From Vicinamibacteria bacterium (GTDB lineage: Bacteria > Acidobacteriota > Vicinamibacteria > Fen-336), in the NCBI GenBank assembly GCA_035570235.1, contig DATMML010000091.1, positions 1-64,000 of the forward strand: 64,000 bases of DNA. The letters run 5' to 3'. A program made the position numbers and the translations under genes. Shown in pieces: positions 1 through 8,699 of this stretch. Numbering within the stretch: position 1 is the first letter of the stretch; each line of letters begins with the position of its first letter. A model generated the notes under the pieces. The model was given only the letters and a program-made list of their open reading frames with translations, was not told the origin of the DNA and did no database searches.

Positions 1-75
1 TGGAGCCGGCGCTCGGGATTGAACCGAGGACCTGCTGATTACGAATCAGCTGCTCTACCGCTGAGCTACGCCGGC
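1..75 (-). tRNA. tRNA-Thr (CGT anticodon)
   Basis: Read on the minus strand, this folds as a full cloverleaf. The acceptor arm GCCGGCG pairs with CGCCGGC, followed by discriminator T and an encoded CCA at positions 3-1. The anticodon loop TTCGTAA sits on a CTGA.. stem and gives anticodon CGT, which decodes ACG (Thr). The T arm carries the usual TTCAATC loop. Only the minus-strand reading gives a proper tRNA. It is transcribed leftward, away from the rest of the window. Confidence 0.96.
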
Positions 76-196
76 AGGGTGGGGCCGAATCTCTAGAGGC
101 CCTGAGCAAGGAATCCTAGCAGAAGGCCAGTGCGAACGACAGCCCGGGGGGCAGGTCTGACCCCAGCAGGCCGGCATCGACAACTGACGAAAAAGC

Positions 197-224
197 TTGT
201 TTCCAATGATAGTTACTGTAATAA
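197..224 (+). promoter_or_regulatory. Candidate sigma70 promoter of the lipoprotein gene
   Basis: TTGTTT (197-202) is followed 16 bases later by TAATAA (219-224), inside an A/T-rich island that stands out from the GC-rich surroundings. The predicted transcription start lies about 20 bases before the GTG start at 253, with a purine-rich GGGGGA ribosome site between. Assigned by pattern only. Confidence 0.4.
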
Positions 225-252
225 TGTTAAAGTTTCTTCGAAAGGGGGAGTC

Positions 253-852
253 GTGACACGAACCCTGGTGTTGTCTGTGACAGGGGCCCTAGCCGCGGGC
301 CTACTGGCGGGGGCCTGCCAAACCACCTTCACTGAGGACCTGCCGACTCGGGCGTCCATTACCGTGCCGCCAGCACCTCTTCCCGTCATCGTTAGCCCGG
401 CTCCCACGCCTGGACCGAAGCCCACCGCCGCCCCGGCCCCCGCTCCGGCTCCGGCTCCCACTCCTGCCCCCGCTCCCACTCCTGCCCCGGTGTCCGGGAG
501 CTGCCAGCTCCCCCGCAGTCCCGGCACCAACAGCTGCGTCCAAACGAGCGCATCGTTCATGAGCGATGTCCAGAGCGCCATTGACCAACTCGTCAAGCAG
601 CAGCCAGATATCTTCGACCTGAACGATAAGAAGTGTGACAACTGTTTCCGCGTTCGCTCCGCGGACCGCTTCGGCCAGGGAATGGTCTCGATCCTTGGAC
701 AGCGCGGTCTCTGCTCGATCTATGACGGAGCCGAACTTGGGGTCAAGAACACGAACACTTTCAACGACCAGTATGCGGTCGTCAGTTCCGCAGGCTACCT
801 CCGGCGGGGTGACGGGACCTACGTTTCGACGTGTAGGCCGTCATGGTTTTGA
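253..852 (+). CDS. Secreted lipoprotein with Pro/Ala-rich stalk
   Basis: About 199 residues. I chose the GTG at 253 because it follows a GGGGGA ribosome site and gives a clean lipoprotein signal: a short basic N-terminus, a hydrophobic core, then L-A-G-A-C with the lipidated Cys at residue 22. An upstream in-frame ATG at 130 would add a sequence unlike a signal peptide. A Pro/Ala/Thr spacer at roughly residues 45-85, rich in PAPAP and PTPAP, is followed by a compact domain of about 115 residues with six Cys, including a K-C-D-N-C-F pair, and aromatic residues near the C-terminus. The layout suggests a domain held off the membrane on a flexible stalk. I do not recognise the domain. Confidence 0.75.
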   Translation: MTRTLVLSVTGALAAGLLAGACQTTFTEDLPTRASITVPPAPLPVIVSPAPTPGPKPTAAPAPAPAPAPTPAPAPTPAPVSGSCQLPRSPGTNSCVQTSASFMSDVQSAIDQLVKQQPDIFDLNDKKCDNCFRVRSADRFGQGMVSILGQRGLCSIYDGAELGVKNTNTFNDQYAVVSSAGYLRRGDGTYVSTCRPSWF

Positions 853-925
853 GGGGTGCCCAGCAGCGCTTCGTGCATAGTCCCCGCAGGGCCTAAACGT
901 CTCAGCCGGGGGGACTTGCCTGGCC

Positions 926-954
926 TTTACTTCACTAGGGCCTTCTGTTAGAGT
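926..954 (+). promoter_or_regulatory. Candidate promoter of the nuoA-N operon
   Basis: TTTACT (926-931), a 17-base spacer, then TAGAGT (949-954) lie in the 160-base gap before nuoA. Each hexamer matches the sigma70 consensus at four of six positions. A GGGAG ribosome site (about 1002-1006) precedes the TTG start at 1013. This is the only reasonable pair seen in the gap; the assignment is tentative. Confidence 0.35.
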
Positions 955-1012
955 CCCGGCCGCTGGGAGGTTCCTGAGGAAGTCGTCGCCTTGAACCCAG
1001 CGGGAGACCCTA

Positions 1013-1414
1013 TTGGCCACCGGCCCCCTCGGCAGCAGTTTCCTGGCCGCTCATTCCGTCATTCTTAGCTTTCTGTTCATGGTCGTAGGCCTCTTGGCCT
1101 TCACCCTCGTCCTCTGGTGGGCGATCCGCCCCTCGCGTTTCAGCGAAGAGAAGCTGACGACCTACGAGTGCGGCGAGAACCCCAGTGGCCCCGCCTGGAT
1201 CCAGTTCAACATCCGCTTTTACGTCTTCGCCCTGATCTTCATCATCTTCGACGTGGAGGCCGTCTTCCTGCTTCCCTGGGCGGTTGTGTTCCGGGAGCTG
1301 GGGCTGCTAGCGTATGTGGAGGGCCTTGTTTTCATAGGTATCCTGGTGGTCGCCCTTGCCTACGTCTGGCGCAAAGGCGATCTCGAGTGGGTGCGGGCGG
1401 AAGACAGGAGCTGA
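1013..1414 (+). CDS. nuoA: NADH-quinone oxidoreductase subunit A
   Basis: 133 residues, normal for NuoA, a small membrane-arm subunit of respiratory complex I that packs against NuoH, NuoJ and NuoK. Three hydrophobic segments are visible. The loop after the first holds T-Y-E-C-G-E, the conserved Cys-bearing loop near the quinone site, followed by a stretch ending F-D-V-E-A-V-F, typical of the family. The start is a TTG at 1013 behind a GGGAG ribosome site. It is the first gene of complex I cluster 1; the next gene begins 8 bases downstream. Confidence 0.95.
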   Translation: MATGPLGSSFLAAHSVILSFLFMVVGLLAFTLVLWWAIRPSRFSEEKLTTYECGENPSGPAWIQFNIRFYVFALIFIIFDVEAVFLLPWAVVFRELGLLAYVEGLVFIGILVVALAYVWRKGDLEWVRAEDRS

Positions 1415-1421
1415 AGCGGCT

Positions 1422-1973
1422 ATGCCCGAGGTCACAGGGCTGATCCAGAACCGGTTCGCCGATAGCGTGGTCACGACCACGGTCGACAACCTGATCAACT
1501 GGGCCCGTAAGTCAAGCCTTTGGCCTATGACCTTCGGTCTTGCCTGCTGCGCGATCGAGATGATGGCCACGGGGGGGACGCGCTACGATTGGGACCGCTT
1601 CGGTCTCATCCCCCGCGGAACGCCACGGCAAAGCGACCTCATGATCGTGGCCGGCACCGTCACCCTTAAGATGGCCACGCGAGTGAAACGGCTCTACGAG
1701 CAGATGGCGGAGCCAAAGTATGTCATCTCCATGGGCTCCTGCGCCAACAATGGCGGCCCCTACTGGCGGCATGGTTATCACGTCCTCAAGGGCGTGGACG
1801 AGGTGGTGCCGGTGGATGTCTACGTGCCCGGCTGCCCGCCCCGGCCCGAGGCCCTGCTGTACGGCATCATGAAGCTTCAAGAGAAGATCCAGGAGGACCG
1901 CGTGCTGCGCCGCAAGGGGGAGACTCTGGGCAGCCTGGCCGGCGCCTCTCTGGCCCCCGAGGCCGTCAAGTAG
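1422..1973 (+). CDS. nuoB: NADH-quinone oxidoreductase subunit B (cluster 1)
   Basis: 183 residues from the ATG at 1422; an upstream in-frame ATG at 1356 lies inside nuoA and was rejected. NuoB carries the N2 [4Fe-4S] cluster that hands electrons to quinone. The ligands are visible: the adjacent pair in L-A-C-C-A-I-E, the Cys in M-G-S-C-A-N-N, and the Cys in P-G-C-P-P-R-P. It sits between nuoA and nuoC in the standard order. A second, clearly related copy lies at 27273-27962. Confidence 0.96.
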   Translation: MPEVTGLIQNRFADSVVTTTVDNLINWARKSSLWPMTFGLACCAIEMMATGGTRYDWDRFGLIPRGTPRQSDLMIVAGTVTLKMATRVKRLYEQMAEPKYVISMGSCANNGGPYWRHGYHVLKGVDEVVPVDVYVPGCPPRPEALLYGIMKLQEKIQEDRVLRRKGETLGSLAGASLAPEAVK

Positions 1974-1977
1974 CCCG

Positions 1978-2553
1978 ATGGACACCAAAGCCGTCCACGA
2001 GCGGCTCACCCAGAAGTTCGGCGAGAAGATCACGGGGGCCAACCTCGAGGTCGCGAGTCCTTTCGCCGTGGTAGCGGTGGAAGCCATCGAGGAAGTCGCG
2101 GCTTTTTGCAAGGCGGATCCCGACCTGGCCTTCGACAATCTGATGTGCCTGGCCGGGGTTGACTTTCCAAAGGAGACGCCGGCGCGGATGGAGGTCGTCT
2201 ACCACCTGCTCTCCTATCCCCACGGCCATACCTTCTCGCTCAAGGTCCACGTCCCCCGCGAGAGCCCCGCTCTCCCCACCGTGGAGAACGTGTGGGGCGT
2301 GGCGAACTGGCACGAGCGCGAGGCTTACGACCTTCTGGGGATCGTCTTCACCGGACACAGCGACCTGAGGCGCATCCTCTTGCCGGACGACTGGGTGGGC
2401 CACCCTCTGCGCAAGGACTGGACCGACCCCGACTTCTACAATGGAATGCACGTGAAGCCGACCCCGCAGATGGCGGACCGGGCGATGGGAGGGGAGAAGA
2501 TAGGCGTGGGGCCCTTCGACTTCACGCCCCCGAACGCCCACGTCGCAGAGTGA
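1978..2553 (+). CDS. nuoC: NADH-quinone oxidoreductase subunit C (cluster 1)
   Basis: 191 residues. NuoC is a peripheral-arm subunit without cofactors that packs against NuoD. The family signature is visible in the middle of the protein: N-W-H-E-R-E-A-Y-D-L-L-G, then H-P-L-R-K-D-W. The gene starts 4 bases after nuoB stops and ends just before nuoD, so translation is probably coupled. In cluster 2 the equivalent domain is fused to NuoD; here it is separate. Confidence 0.95.
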   Translation: MDTKAVHERLTQKFGEKITGANLEVASPFAVVAVEAIEEVAAFCKADPDLAFDNLMCLAGVDFPKETPARMEVVYHLLSYPHGHTFSLKVHVPRESPALPTVENVWGVANWHEREAYDLLGIVFTGHSDLRRILLPDDWVGHPLRKDWTDPDFYNGMHVKPTPQMADRAMGGEKIGVGPFDFTPPNAHVAE

Positions 2554-2555
2554 GC

Positions 2556-3728
2556 ATGGCCAGCGAACACAGAGCCGCCGATTACGCCTGGGACGTCGGA
2601 GAGATCGACACCGACGAGATGGTACTCAACATGGGGCCCCAGCACCCGGCTACCCATGGCGTACTCCGCATCGAGCTCCGCACCGACGGTGAGGTCGTCA
2701 AGGCGGCACGCCCCCACATCGGATATCTGCATCGCTGCTTCGAGAAGCACGCGGAAAGCGTCGACTACCCCGGGGTCATTCCCTACACCGACCGCATGGA
2801 CTACGTGGCTTCCATGGGTAACTCGCTGGGCTATGCCTTGGCCGTCGAGAAACTGATGGGGATCGAGGTCAGCCCCTACGTCCAGATCATCCGCGTGATC
2901 GTGGCCGAGCTGCAGCGCATCGCCTCGCACTGCGTGGCCGTGGGCACCTACGGTATGGACATCGGGGCGTTCACCCCCTTTCTACACCTGCTGCGGGACC
3001 GCGAGAAGATCCTGGACCTCTTCGAGTGGACCTGCGGGGCGCGACTTCTCTACAACTACAACTGGGTGGGAGGCGTGAGCCACGACCTACCGGAGGGCTT
3101 CGCGCGCGCGTGCCGCGACTTCCTCCGGGAGTTCGACGCCATCACCTTCCCGGAACTGATGGAGCTTCTGATCGGCAACAAGATCTTTGTCAAGCGCACG
3201 GCGAGCATCGGCGTCTGCCCGGTGCCCCTGGCCGTTTCCTTCGACCTGACCGGTCCCAATCTACGCGGCAGCGGGGTCCCCCGCGACCTGCGCAAGGACG
3301 CGCCCTACTGCGGCTACCAGAACTATGACTTCGCGGTCTGCGTCGGAAAGGGGGACTACGGCCCCATCGGTTCCTGCTTCGACCGGAACCTCGTCCGCGC
3401 CCGGGAGATGGCCGAGAGCTCCAAGATACTCCACCAGGCGGTGGAAGCCCTCGAGAAGACGGAGAAGACCGACGTCCACGAGAAGGTGCCGAAGCGCGTG
3501 AAGCCCGCGGCGGGGGAGATCTACTTCCGGACGGAGGCTCCCCGCGGACAGCTCGGCTACTACATCGTCGCCGACGGAACGGGCGTGAACCCCTATCGCG
3601 TGAAGGTGAAGAGTCCCTGCTTCACGGCCATGAGCGTCTTCCACATCCTGGCCCGGGGGATGATGATCGCGGACATCATCGCTCTCATCGGGTCGCTGGA
3701 CATCGTCCTCGGAGAAATCGACCGCTGA
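2556..3728 (+). CDS. nuoD: NADH-quinone oxidoreductase subunit D (cluster 1)
   Basis: 390 residues from the ATG at 2556; longer in-frame starts fall inside nuoC. NuoD forms the quinone-binding pocket with NuoB. The GPQHPATHG motif near residue 28 includes the His expected to contact the quinone head group, and Y-T-D-R-M-D-Y supplies the partner Tyr region. The C-terminus ends D-I-V-L-G-E-I-D-R, as in the family. Its stop TGA overlaps the ATG of nuoH (TGATG). Confidence 0.96.
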   Translation: MASEHRAADYAWDVGEIDTDEMVLNMGPQHPATHGVLRIELRTDGEVVKAARPHIGYLHRCFEKHAESVDYPGVIPYTDRMDYVASMGNSLGYALAVEKLMGIEVSPYVQIIRVIVAELQRIASHCVAVGTYGMDIGAFTPFLHLLRDREKILDLFEWTCGARLLYNYNWVGGVSHDLPEGFARACRDFLREFDAITFPELMELLIGNKIFVKRTASIGVCPVPLAVSFDLTGPNLRGSGVPRDLRKDAPYCGYQNYDFAVCVGKGDYGPIGSCFDRNLVRAREMAESSKILHQAVEALEKTEKTDVHEKVPKRVKPAAGEIYFRTEAPRGQLGYYIVADGTGVNPYRVKVKSPCFTAMSVFHILARGMMIADIIALIGSLDIVLGEIDR

Positions 3729-4915
3729 TGGAGTTCACCTACGGCCTCCTCACAGGCTTGATCCCGGGACTGGCGGCGGCCCCTTCCTGGGTCTTGGTGG
3801 CCCTGGGCGGGCTCATCCCCGCCTTCATCACCTTCAACTTCGTGGGGTTGGGTCCGATCATCTACGTCTACGCCGAGCGCAAGTTTTCCGCCTTCATGCA
3901 GGACCGCCTGGGGCCCATGCGGGTGGGGCCCTATGGCTTGCTCCAGACCATCGCCGACGCCATCAAGCTGCTTTTCAAGGAAGCGATCTTCCCGGCCGGG
4001 GTGGACAAGCTCTTGTTCTTGGTCGCCCCCATCATCGTGGTCGCGGGTTCCTTTCTCCCCTTCGTGGTCATCCCCTGGGGGGCGCGGCTTCAGGCCGTGG
4101 ACCTGAACGTCGGCGTCTTCTACGTGAGCGCGGTCTCCAGCCTGGCCACCGTGGGGCTCATCATGGCCGGTTGGGCCTCCGACAATAAGTACGCTCTCTT
4201 CGGAGCGATGCGCTCGGCGGCCCAGATCGTTTCCTACGAGATCCCCTCCGTCATGGCCCTCCTCACGGTGGTGATGATGGCGGGGAGTCTCTCTCTCCAG
4301 GACATCGTGCGCGGCCAGGCGGGGGGCCTCCAAAACTGGTATTTGTTCCGATACTTCCCCCTGATGCCAATCGCCTTCTTGACCTTCTTCACGGCCGGGC
4401 TCGCGGAATGCAACCGGACGCCATTTGACATCCCGGAAGCGGAGAGCGAGCTCGTGGCCGGCTTCCATACCGAATACAGCGGCTTCTTCTTCGCCATGTT
4501 CTTCCTCGCTGAGTACACCGAGATGTTCGTCATCTCTTCGGTGGCCTCCGTACTCTTCCTGGGAGGCTTCCAGGCCCCGCTGCCGATCTTTCAGGCCATC
4601 GGCCCCCTCGGACTAGGCTGGTTCTGGCTCATTTTCAAGGCTTGGATCCTGATCTTCGTGATGATGTGGCTGCGATGGACCCTGCCTCGGCTCCGCGTGG
4701 ATCAGCTCATGCACGTGGCCTGGAAGGTACTGCTCCCCATCTCGTTCGTGCTGGTGGTCGTGGTGGGGGGGCTGGTTTTGCGGTTTCCCAACGGCTTCGT
4801 CTGGGACCGCTGGTTCGGCTGGCCCATCACGCTAGTCCTCATCGGATTCCTGGGCGTCGGTATGATCCGCGCGATCAGCTGGAGCCGGCGACGTACGGAG
4901 GAGCTGCTGGCATGA
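3728..4915 (+). CDS. nuoH: NADH-quinone oxidoreductase subunit H
   Basis: 395 residues, a multispanning membrane subunit at the junction of the two complex I arms that forms part of the quinone channel. Motifs include Y-A-E-R-K-F-S-A, R-M-G-P (here D-R-L-G-P-M-R-V-G-P), and the acidic loop around C-N-R-T-P-F-D-I-P-E-A-E-S-E-L, a NuoH hallmark. About eight hydrophobic segments are visible. It overlaps nuoD by one base and nuoI by four. Only cluster 1 carries an H subunit in this window. Confidence 0.96.
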   Translation: MEFTYGLLTGLIPGLAAAPSWVLVALGGLIPAFITFNFVGLGPIIYVYAERKFSAFMQDRLGPMRVGPYGLLQTIADAIKLLFKEAIFPAGVDKLLFLVAPIIVVAGSFLPFVVIPWGARLQAVDLNVGVFYVSAVSSLATVGLIMAGWASDNKYALFGAMRSAAQIVSYEIPSVMALLTVVMMAGSLSLQDIVRGQAGGLQNWYLFRYFPLMPIAFLTFFTAGLAECNRTPFDIPEAESELVAGFHTEYSGFFFAMFFLAEYTEMFVISSVASVLFLGGFQAPLPIFQAIGPLGLGWFWLIFKAWILIFVMMWLRWTLPRLRVDQLMHVAWKVLLPISFVLVVVVGGLVLRFPNGFVWDRWFGWPITLVLIGFLGVGMIRAISWSRRRTEELLA

Positions 4916-5481
4916 AGCGTTGGTGCACGGACCTCTGGGAGGGCTTCTGGACAGTCCTCATCGGCATGAAGGTCACCTGGCGTCACCTCTTCACGCGGAG
5001 CGTGACCCTGCAGTACCCGGACGTGAAATGGCAGCTTCCGCCCCGCACGCGGATGCGCCTGTTCATGAAGTACGAGGACTGCATCGGCTGCGGGCAATGC
5101 GTGCGCGCCTGCCCCGTGAGCTGCATCTACCTGAAAGCGGAGAAGCGGCCCACGACCGAGCCCGCCATTTTCGCGGCGAACGGCCAGCCCATCAAGCTCG
5201 ACGTGCACGTGTTCGACATCGACATGTCCCTTTGCTGCTACTGCAACCTGTGCACGTACCCTTGCCCGACCGATTGCATCTACATGACGCCGGAATATGA
5301 GTTCGCCACCACCGACCTAACCCATCACCTTTATCACTTCGCAAAGAACGACGCCAAGTTCTTGACCGTGAACCCCAAGGCCGCCGCCGCGCCCCCCAAG
5401 CCGGCGCCGCCCGCCCCCCCCGCCGCGCCCGCCCCGGGGGCGCCGCCCACCCCTCCGCCGGCGAGCCCGGCCGGAGCCTAA
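4912..5481 (+). CDS. nuoI: NADH-quinone oxidoreductase subunit I (cluster 1) with Pro/Ala tail
   Basis: 189 residues from the ATG at 4912, which overlaps the nuoH stop. NuoI carries clusters N6a and N6b. Two ferredoxin-type motifs are present: C-I-G-C-G-Q-C-V-R-A-C-P near residue 58 and C-C-Y-C-N-L-C-T-Y-P-C-P near residue 104. The last 40 or so residues are almost only Ala, Pro and Gly and are not part of the usual family fold. The tail is in frame and followed by a normal gap to nuoJ, so it appears to be a real extension. Confidence 0.93.
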   Translation: MKRWCTDLWEGFWTVLIGMKVTWRHLFTRSVTLQYPDVKWQLPPRTRMRLFMKYEDCIGCGQCVRACPVSCIYLKAEKRPTTEPAIFAANGQPIKLDVHVFDIDMSLCCYCNLCTYPCPTDCIYMTPEYEFATTDLTHHLYHFAKNDAKFLTVNPKAAAAPPKPAPPAPPAAPAPGAPPTPPPASPAGA

Positions 5482-5564
5482 GATGGCGACCATTTTGGGG
5501 ACCTCCTCGCCGGCGAGCAGCACCGCCGCGCTCGCCGGCCCGAAGGAGCGAAGGGGGTGAGGGG

Positions 5565-6065
5565 ATGACGGCCGAAGCCGCCGTCTTCTGGCTTTTTGCG
5601 CTGATCACGGTGGGGTCGGCGGGGGTGGTGGTCTTAGCCCGCAGCCTCATCTATAGCGCCTTCGCTCTCCTCTTCACGTTCTTCGGGGTGGCCGGCCTCT
5701 ACGTGATGCTGGGAGCGGACTTCTTGGCCGCCACCCAGCTTTTGATCTACGTGGGCGGGATCCTGGTTCTGCTGCTCTTCGGGGTGATGCTCACCCACAA
5801 GCTCTACGACCTCGACCTCAAGAGCGAGGTCACCCAGTTCGTGCCGGGGTTGATCGTGGCCGTGGGCCTCTTCATCGTCCTGACCGTTACCGCGGTGGGG
5901 ACGCAATGGGCGGCCGGGCCCCCCCGCCTCCCCGCCTTCACCACCAGGGCTATCGGGGAGATGTTTATGGGCTCTTTCCTGCTCCCCTTCGAGGCGGCCT
6001 CCGTGCTCCTGTTGGTCGCCCTCATCGGGGCGGCCATGATCGTCCGGCGCAAGAGAGAGGCCTGA
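5565..6065 (+). CDS. nuoJ: NADH-quinone oxidoreductase subunit J
   Basis: 166 residues with five hydrophobic segments. The ATG at 5565 follows a GGGGTGAGGGG stretch. The typical NuoJ region reads A-L-L-F-T-F-F-G-V-A-G-L-Y-V-M-L-G-A-D-F-L, then Q-L-L-I-Y-V-G-G-I, the pi-bulge helix region of the membrane arm. The end, A-A-M-I-V-R-R-K-R-E-A, is also family-like. It is separated from nuoI by 83 bases with no recognisable gene and runs into nuoK. Confidence 0.93.
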   Translation: MTAEAAVFWLFALITVGSAGVVVLARSLIYSAFALLFTFFGVAGLYVMLGADFLAATQLLIYVGGILVLLLFGVMLTHKLYDLDLKSEVTQFVPGLIVAVGLFIVLTVTAVGTQWAAGPPRLPAFTTRAIGEMFMGSFLLPFEAASVLLLVALIGAAMIVRRKREA

Positions 6066-6082
6066 GTGTCCCCGAGGACCCG

Positions 6083-6388
6083 ATGATCACCCTCCAACAC
6101 TACCTGGTCGTTTCCGCCGCTCTTTTCTCCCTGGGCGTGCTCGGCGTCCTCACCCGCCGGAACGCGGTGAACGTGCTCATGGGGGTGGAGCTGATCCTGA
6201 ACTCGGCCAACGTCAACCTGGTGGCTTTCTCCCGCTACGCGGCCGGCAACCTCAATGGCCAGCTCTTCGCGGTCTTCGTGATCGTGATCGCGGCGGCAGA
6301 GGTGGCAGTGGCCCTGGCCATCGTGCTCACCCTCTATCGGCTGCGCCACAGCCCGAACCTGGACGAAGCCGATATCCTGCGGGGCTAA
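6083..6388 (+). CDS. nuoK: NADH-quinone oxidoreductase subunit K
   Basis: 101 residues, standard for this MrpC-like subunit with three membrane helices. The two buried Glu of the proton path are visible in L-M-G-V-E-L-I-L-N and in A-A-A-E-V-A-V-A-L. The ATG at 6083 gives the usual N-terminus; a longer frame reaching back into nuoJ was rejected. In the standard order nuoL and nuoM come next, but here 128 bases later comes nuoN. Confidence 0.95.
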   Translation: MITLQHYLVVSAALFSLGVLGVLTRRNAVNVLMGVELILNSANVNLVAFSRYAAGNLNGQLFAVFVIVIAAAEVAVALAIVLTLYRLRHSPNLDEADILRG

Positions 6389-6516
6389 CACAGTGAAGCG
6401 AAGCCGCCAAGAGCACGGCCTACACCGAGTCGGGTCGAGGGCTGCCGCCTCTGAGAGCTCGAGGGCTCCGGTGCCTTCCCTTGGCTCGTCGGCAAAGACT
6501 AGGGGGGTAGGCCAGC
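6389..6516. other. Gap where nuoL and nuoM would normally be
   Basis: 128 bases between nuoK and nuoN. No frame shows any NuoL or NuoM motif, and no hairpin followed by a T run was seen. The last 20 bases hold a G-rich ribosome site for nuoN. The gap is longer than the others in this operon and would mark the point of loss if L and M were deleted; that is inference. Confidence 0.5.
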
Positions 6517-8016
6517 ATGGATGAGGTCCTCAGGAGCCTCGCCCGCTTCGGACCGGAGACCGTCCTCACCGGCGCTCTCCTCCTGGTGGTGCTGGTGGAC
6601 GCGAGCGGGGTGCGCGGGCGCAACCGGGCGAACCACCTCCTGACCGTAGCCTCCTTGATTGCGGCCCTGGCCCTCTGCTTTCCGCTCTACGCGCGGGGCC
6701 ATTCCGGGCCCATCTTCAGCGGCATGCTGGTGGTGGACCCCATGGCTGTTTTCTTCAAGATCATCCTGATCGGCGCTTCCCTGCTGGTGGTGCTCGGCTT
6801 CACCTTCCGCAACTCCCGCGAGCTAGCCGGCCTCGGCCAGGGCGAGTTCTACTCCTTGCTCCTGGCCGTCACCCTCTCCAACATGCTCATGGCCGCGGCC
6901 AACGACCTTGTCATGCTCTACCTCTCCCTGGAGATGGTGTCCATCACCTCCTACGTGATGGTGGCGTACATGAAGGGAGACCGCATGTCGAACGAGGCCT
7001 CCCTAAAGTACATCCTGTTCGGGGCAGTCTCCACAGGGGGGATGCTCTACGGGTTGTCCCTCCTCTACGGGTTGACGGGGGCCACCAGCCTTCCCCGCAT
7101 CCAGGAGTTCCTGGCCGGTGGCCTCACCCAGGCCAACCACAAAGCCGTCCACCTCATCGCCCTCTTTGTCCTCACCGGCTTCGGGTTCAAGGTGGCGGCG
7201 GTGCCCTTCCACTTCTGGTGCCCCGACGTCTACCAGGGCGCTCCCACCCCCGTCACCGCCCTCCTGTCCGTCGGCCCCAAGGCGGCGGGCTTCGCCATCA
7301 TGACGCGCTTCTTCTTCGGGGGCCTTGCCGTGCCGGGGACGGGCCGCTGGGATCTCACGGGGACCATCGACTGGCCGCAGGTCCTCATGCTGGTGTCTGT
7401 GCTGACCATGACGGTGGGCAACGTGGCCGCCCTCACCCAGACCAACATGAAACGGCTGCTCGCTTACTCTTCCATCGCCCACGCCGGCTACATCATGATG
7501 GGGGTGGTGGCCCTCTCGGAGAACGGGGCGCGCGGCCTAATGATTTATCTTCTCGCCTATATCTTCATGAACCTCGGGGCCTTCCTGGTGGTCACCCTGA
7601 TCCACGGACAGGAGGGCACCTTCGACCTTCGCGACTACGCCGGGATGTACCGTCGGGCTCCCTTCCTCACCCTGGCCATGGCGGCCTTCCTGTTGTCGCT
7701 CGTGGGCATCCCACCCTTCGTGGGCTTCATGGGCAAGCTCTATGTCTTCGCGGCCATCATCGAGAAGGGGCCGGCCTACTGGTGGTACGCGGTGGCGGCG
7801 GCGGTGAACGCGACCATCGCCGCCTACTACTACTTTCGTGTGCTCAAGACCATGGCCATCGACCCGGGCAACGAGGAGAAGCCCGCGCTGCACTTGGCCC
7901 CCCTGGACACCGCTTGGGTGGGCGCCCTGGTCGCGGCTAATCTGCTCCCGCTCTTGTTCTGGGGAGTGATCGAGGGCTGGGCGAGGTCGTCGCTGGTCCT
8001 CTACGCGGGACGTTGA
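6517..8016 (+). CDS. nuoN: NADH-quinone oxidoreductase subunit N
   Basis: 499 residues, one of the three antiporter-like proton-pumping subunits. The family core is visible: A-N-D-L-V-M-L-Y-L-S-L-E-M with the key Glu of the fifth helix, S-L-K-Y-I-L-F-G-A with its Lys, and the N-M-K-R-L-L-A-Y-S-S-I-A-H stretch. The length and the S-L-K-Y pattern point to N rather than L or M. L and M homologues are absent from the window. The gene ends overlapping the TTG start of the pyrophosphatase gene. Confidence 0.94.
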   Translation: MDEVLRSLARFGPETVLTGALLLVVLVDASGVRGRNRANHLLTVASLIAALALCFPLYARGHSGPIFSGMLVVDPMAVFFKIILIGASLLVVLGFTFRNSRELAGLGQGEFYSLLLAVTLSNMLMAAANDLVMLYLSLEMVSITSYVMVAYMKGDRMSNEASLKYILFGAVSTGGMLYGLSLLYGLTGATSLPRIQEFLAGGLTQANHKAVHLIALFVLTGFGFKVAAVPFHFWCPDVYQGAPTPVTALLSVGPKAAGFAIMTRFFFGGLAVPGTGRWDLTGTIDWPQVLMLVSVLTMTVGNVAALTQTNMKRLLAYSSIAHAGYIMMGVVALSENGARGLMIYLLAYIFMNLGAFLVVTLIHGQEGTFDLRDYAGMYRRAPFLTLAMAAFLLSLVGIPPFVGFMGKLYVFAAIIEKGPAYWWYAVAAAVNATIAAYYYFRVLKTMAIDPGNEEKPALHLAPLDTAWVGALVAANLLPLLFWGVIEGWARSSLVLYAGR

Positions 8017-8678
8017 CGGGGCTCCACTTCACGTCCCATCCCTGGCACGGGGTGCCGATTGGCAGCGACTGGCCGCGGTCGGTGACCGTGTACGTGGAGA
8101 TCGTTCCCACCGACGCCGTCAAGTACGAGCTGGACAAGGCCACCGGCCTGCTCAAGGTGGACCGGCCGCAGATGTACTCCAACGTCTGCCCCAGCCTCTA
8201 CGGCCTCATCCCCCAGACCCTCTGTGGAGACCGAGTGGCCGCGCTCTGCATGGAGCGCACCGGCCGCCGGGGGATCGTGGGGGACGAGGACCCCATGGAC
8301 ATCTGCGTCCTAACCGAGAAGCCGATTTCCCACGGAAACGTGCTCGTCCGGGCCACTCCCATCGGGGGCCTGCGCATGCTGGACGGCAATGAAGCCGACG
8401 ACAAGATCATCGCCGTGCTCGCCGGGGATGCGGTCTACGGGGCTTTCGGCGACGTCGAAGAGTGCCCCCCTCTCCTCCTCGACCGGCTGCGCCACTACTT
8501 CCTGACCTACAAGCAGGCCCCCGACCCCGCGATCCCGGCTTGCGAGATCACGCACGTCTATGGCCGCGACGAAGCCCAAGAGGCGATCCGTCGCAGCCAC
8601 GAGGACTACCGCAGCCGGTTTCCGGGCTTTGCGGAGGCGACGGCCGCGGGCCCGGGTCGGGGGATCCCCGCGGGCTGA
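8013..8678 (+). CDS. ppa: Inorganic pyrophosphatase (family I)
   Basis: 221 residues. It hydrolyses pyrophosphate to phosphate in the cytoplasm. Family I motifs are visible: Y-G-L-I-P-Q-T-L near residue 67, the metal-binding D-E-D-P-M-D-I-C-V-L near residue 91, and D-D-K-I-I-A-V around residue 130. The start used is a TTG overlapping the nuoN stop; a slightly later start is possible because the first 15 residues are weakly conserved. A cytoplasmic Ppa directly after a complex I operon suggests co-transcription. Confidence 0.9.
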   Translation: MTGLHFTSHPWHGVPIGSDWPRSVTVYVEIVPTDAVKYELDKATGLLKVDRPQMYSNVCPSLYGLIPQTLCGDRVAALCMERTGRRGIVGDEDPMDICVLTEKPISHGNVLVRATPIGGLRMLDGNEADDKIIAVLAGDAVYGAFGDVEECPPLLLDRLRHYFLTYKQAPDPAIPACEITHVYGRDEAQEAIRRSHEDYRSRFPGFAEATAAGPGRGIPAG

Positions 8679-8699
8679 CACCGGGGCCACGGAAGCGGA

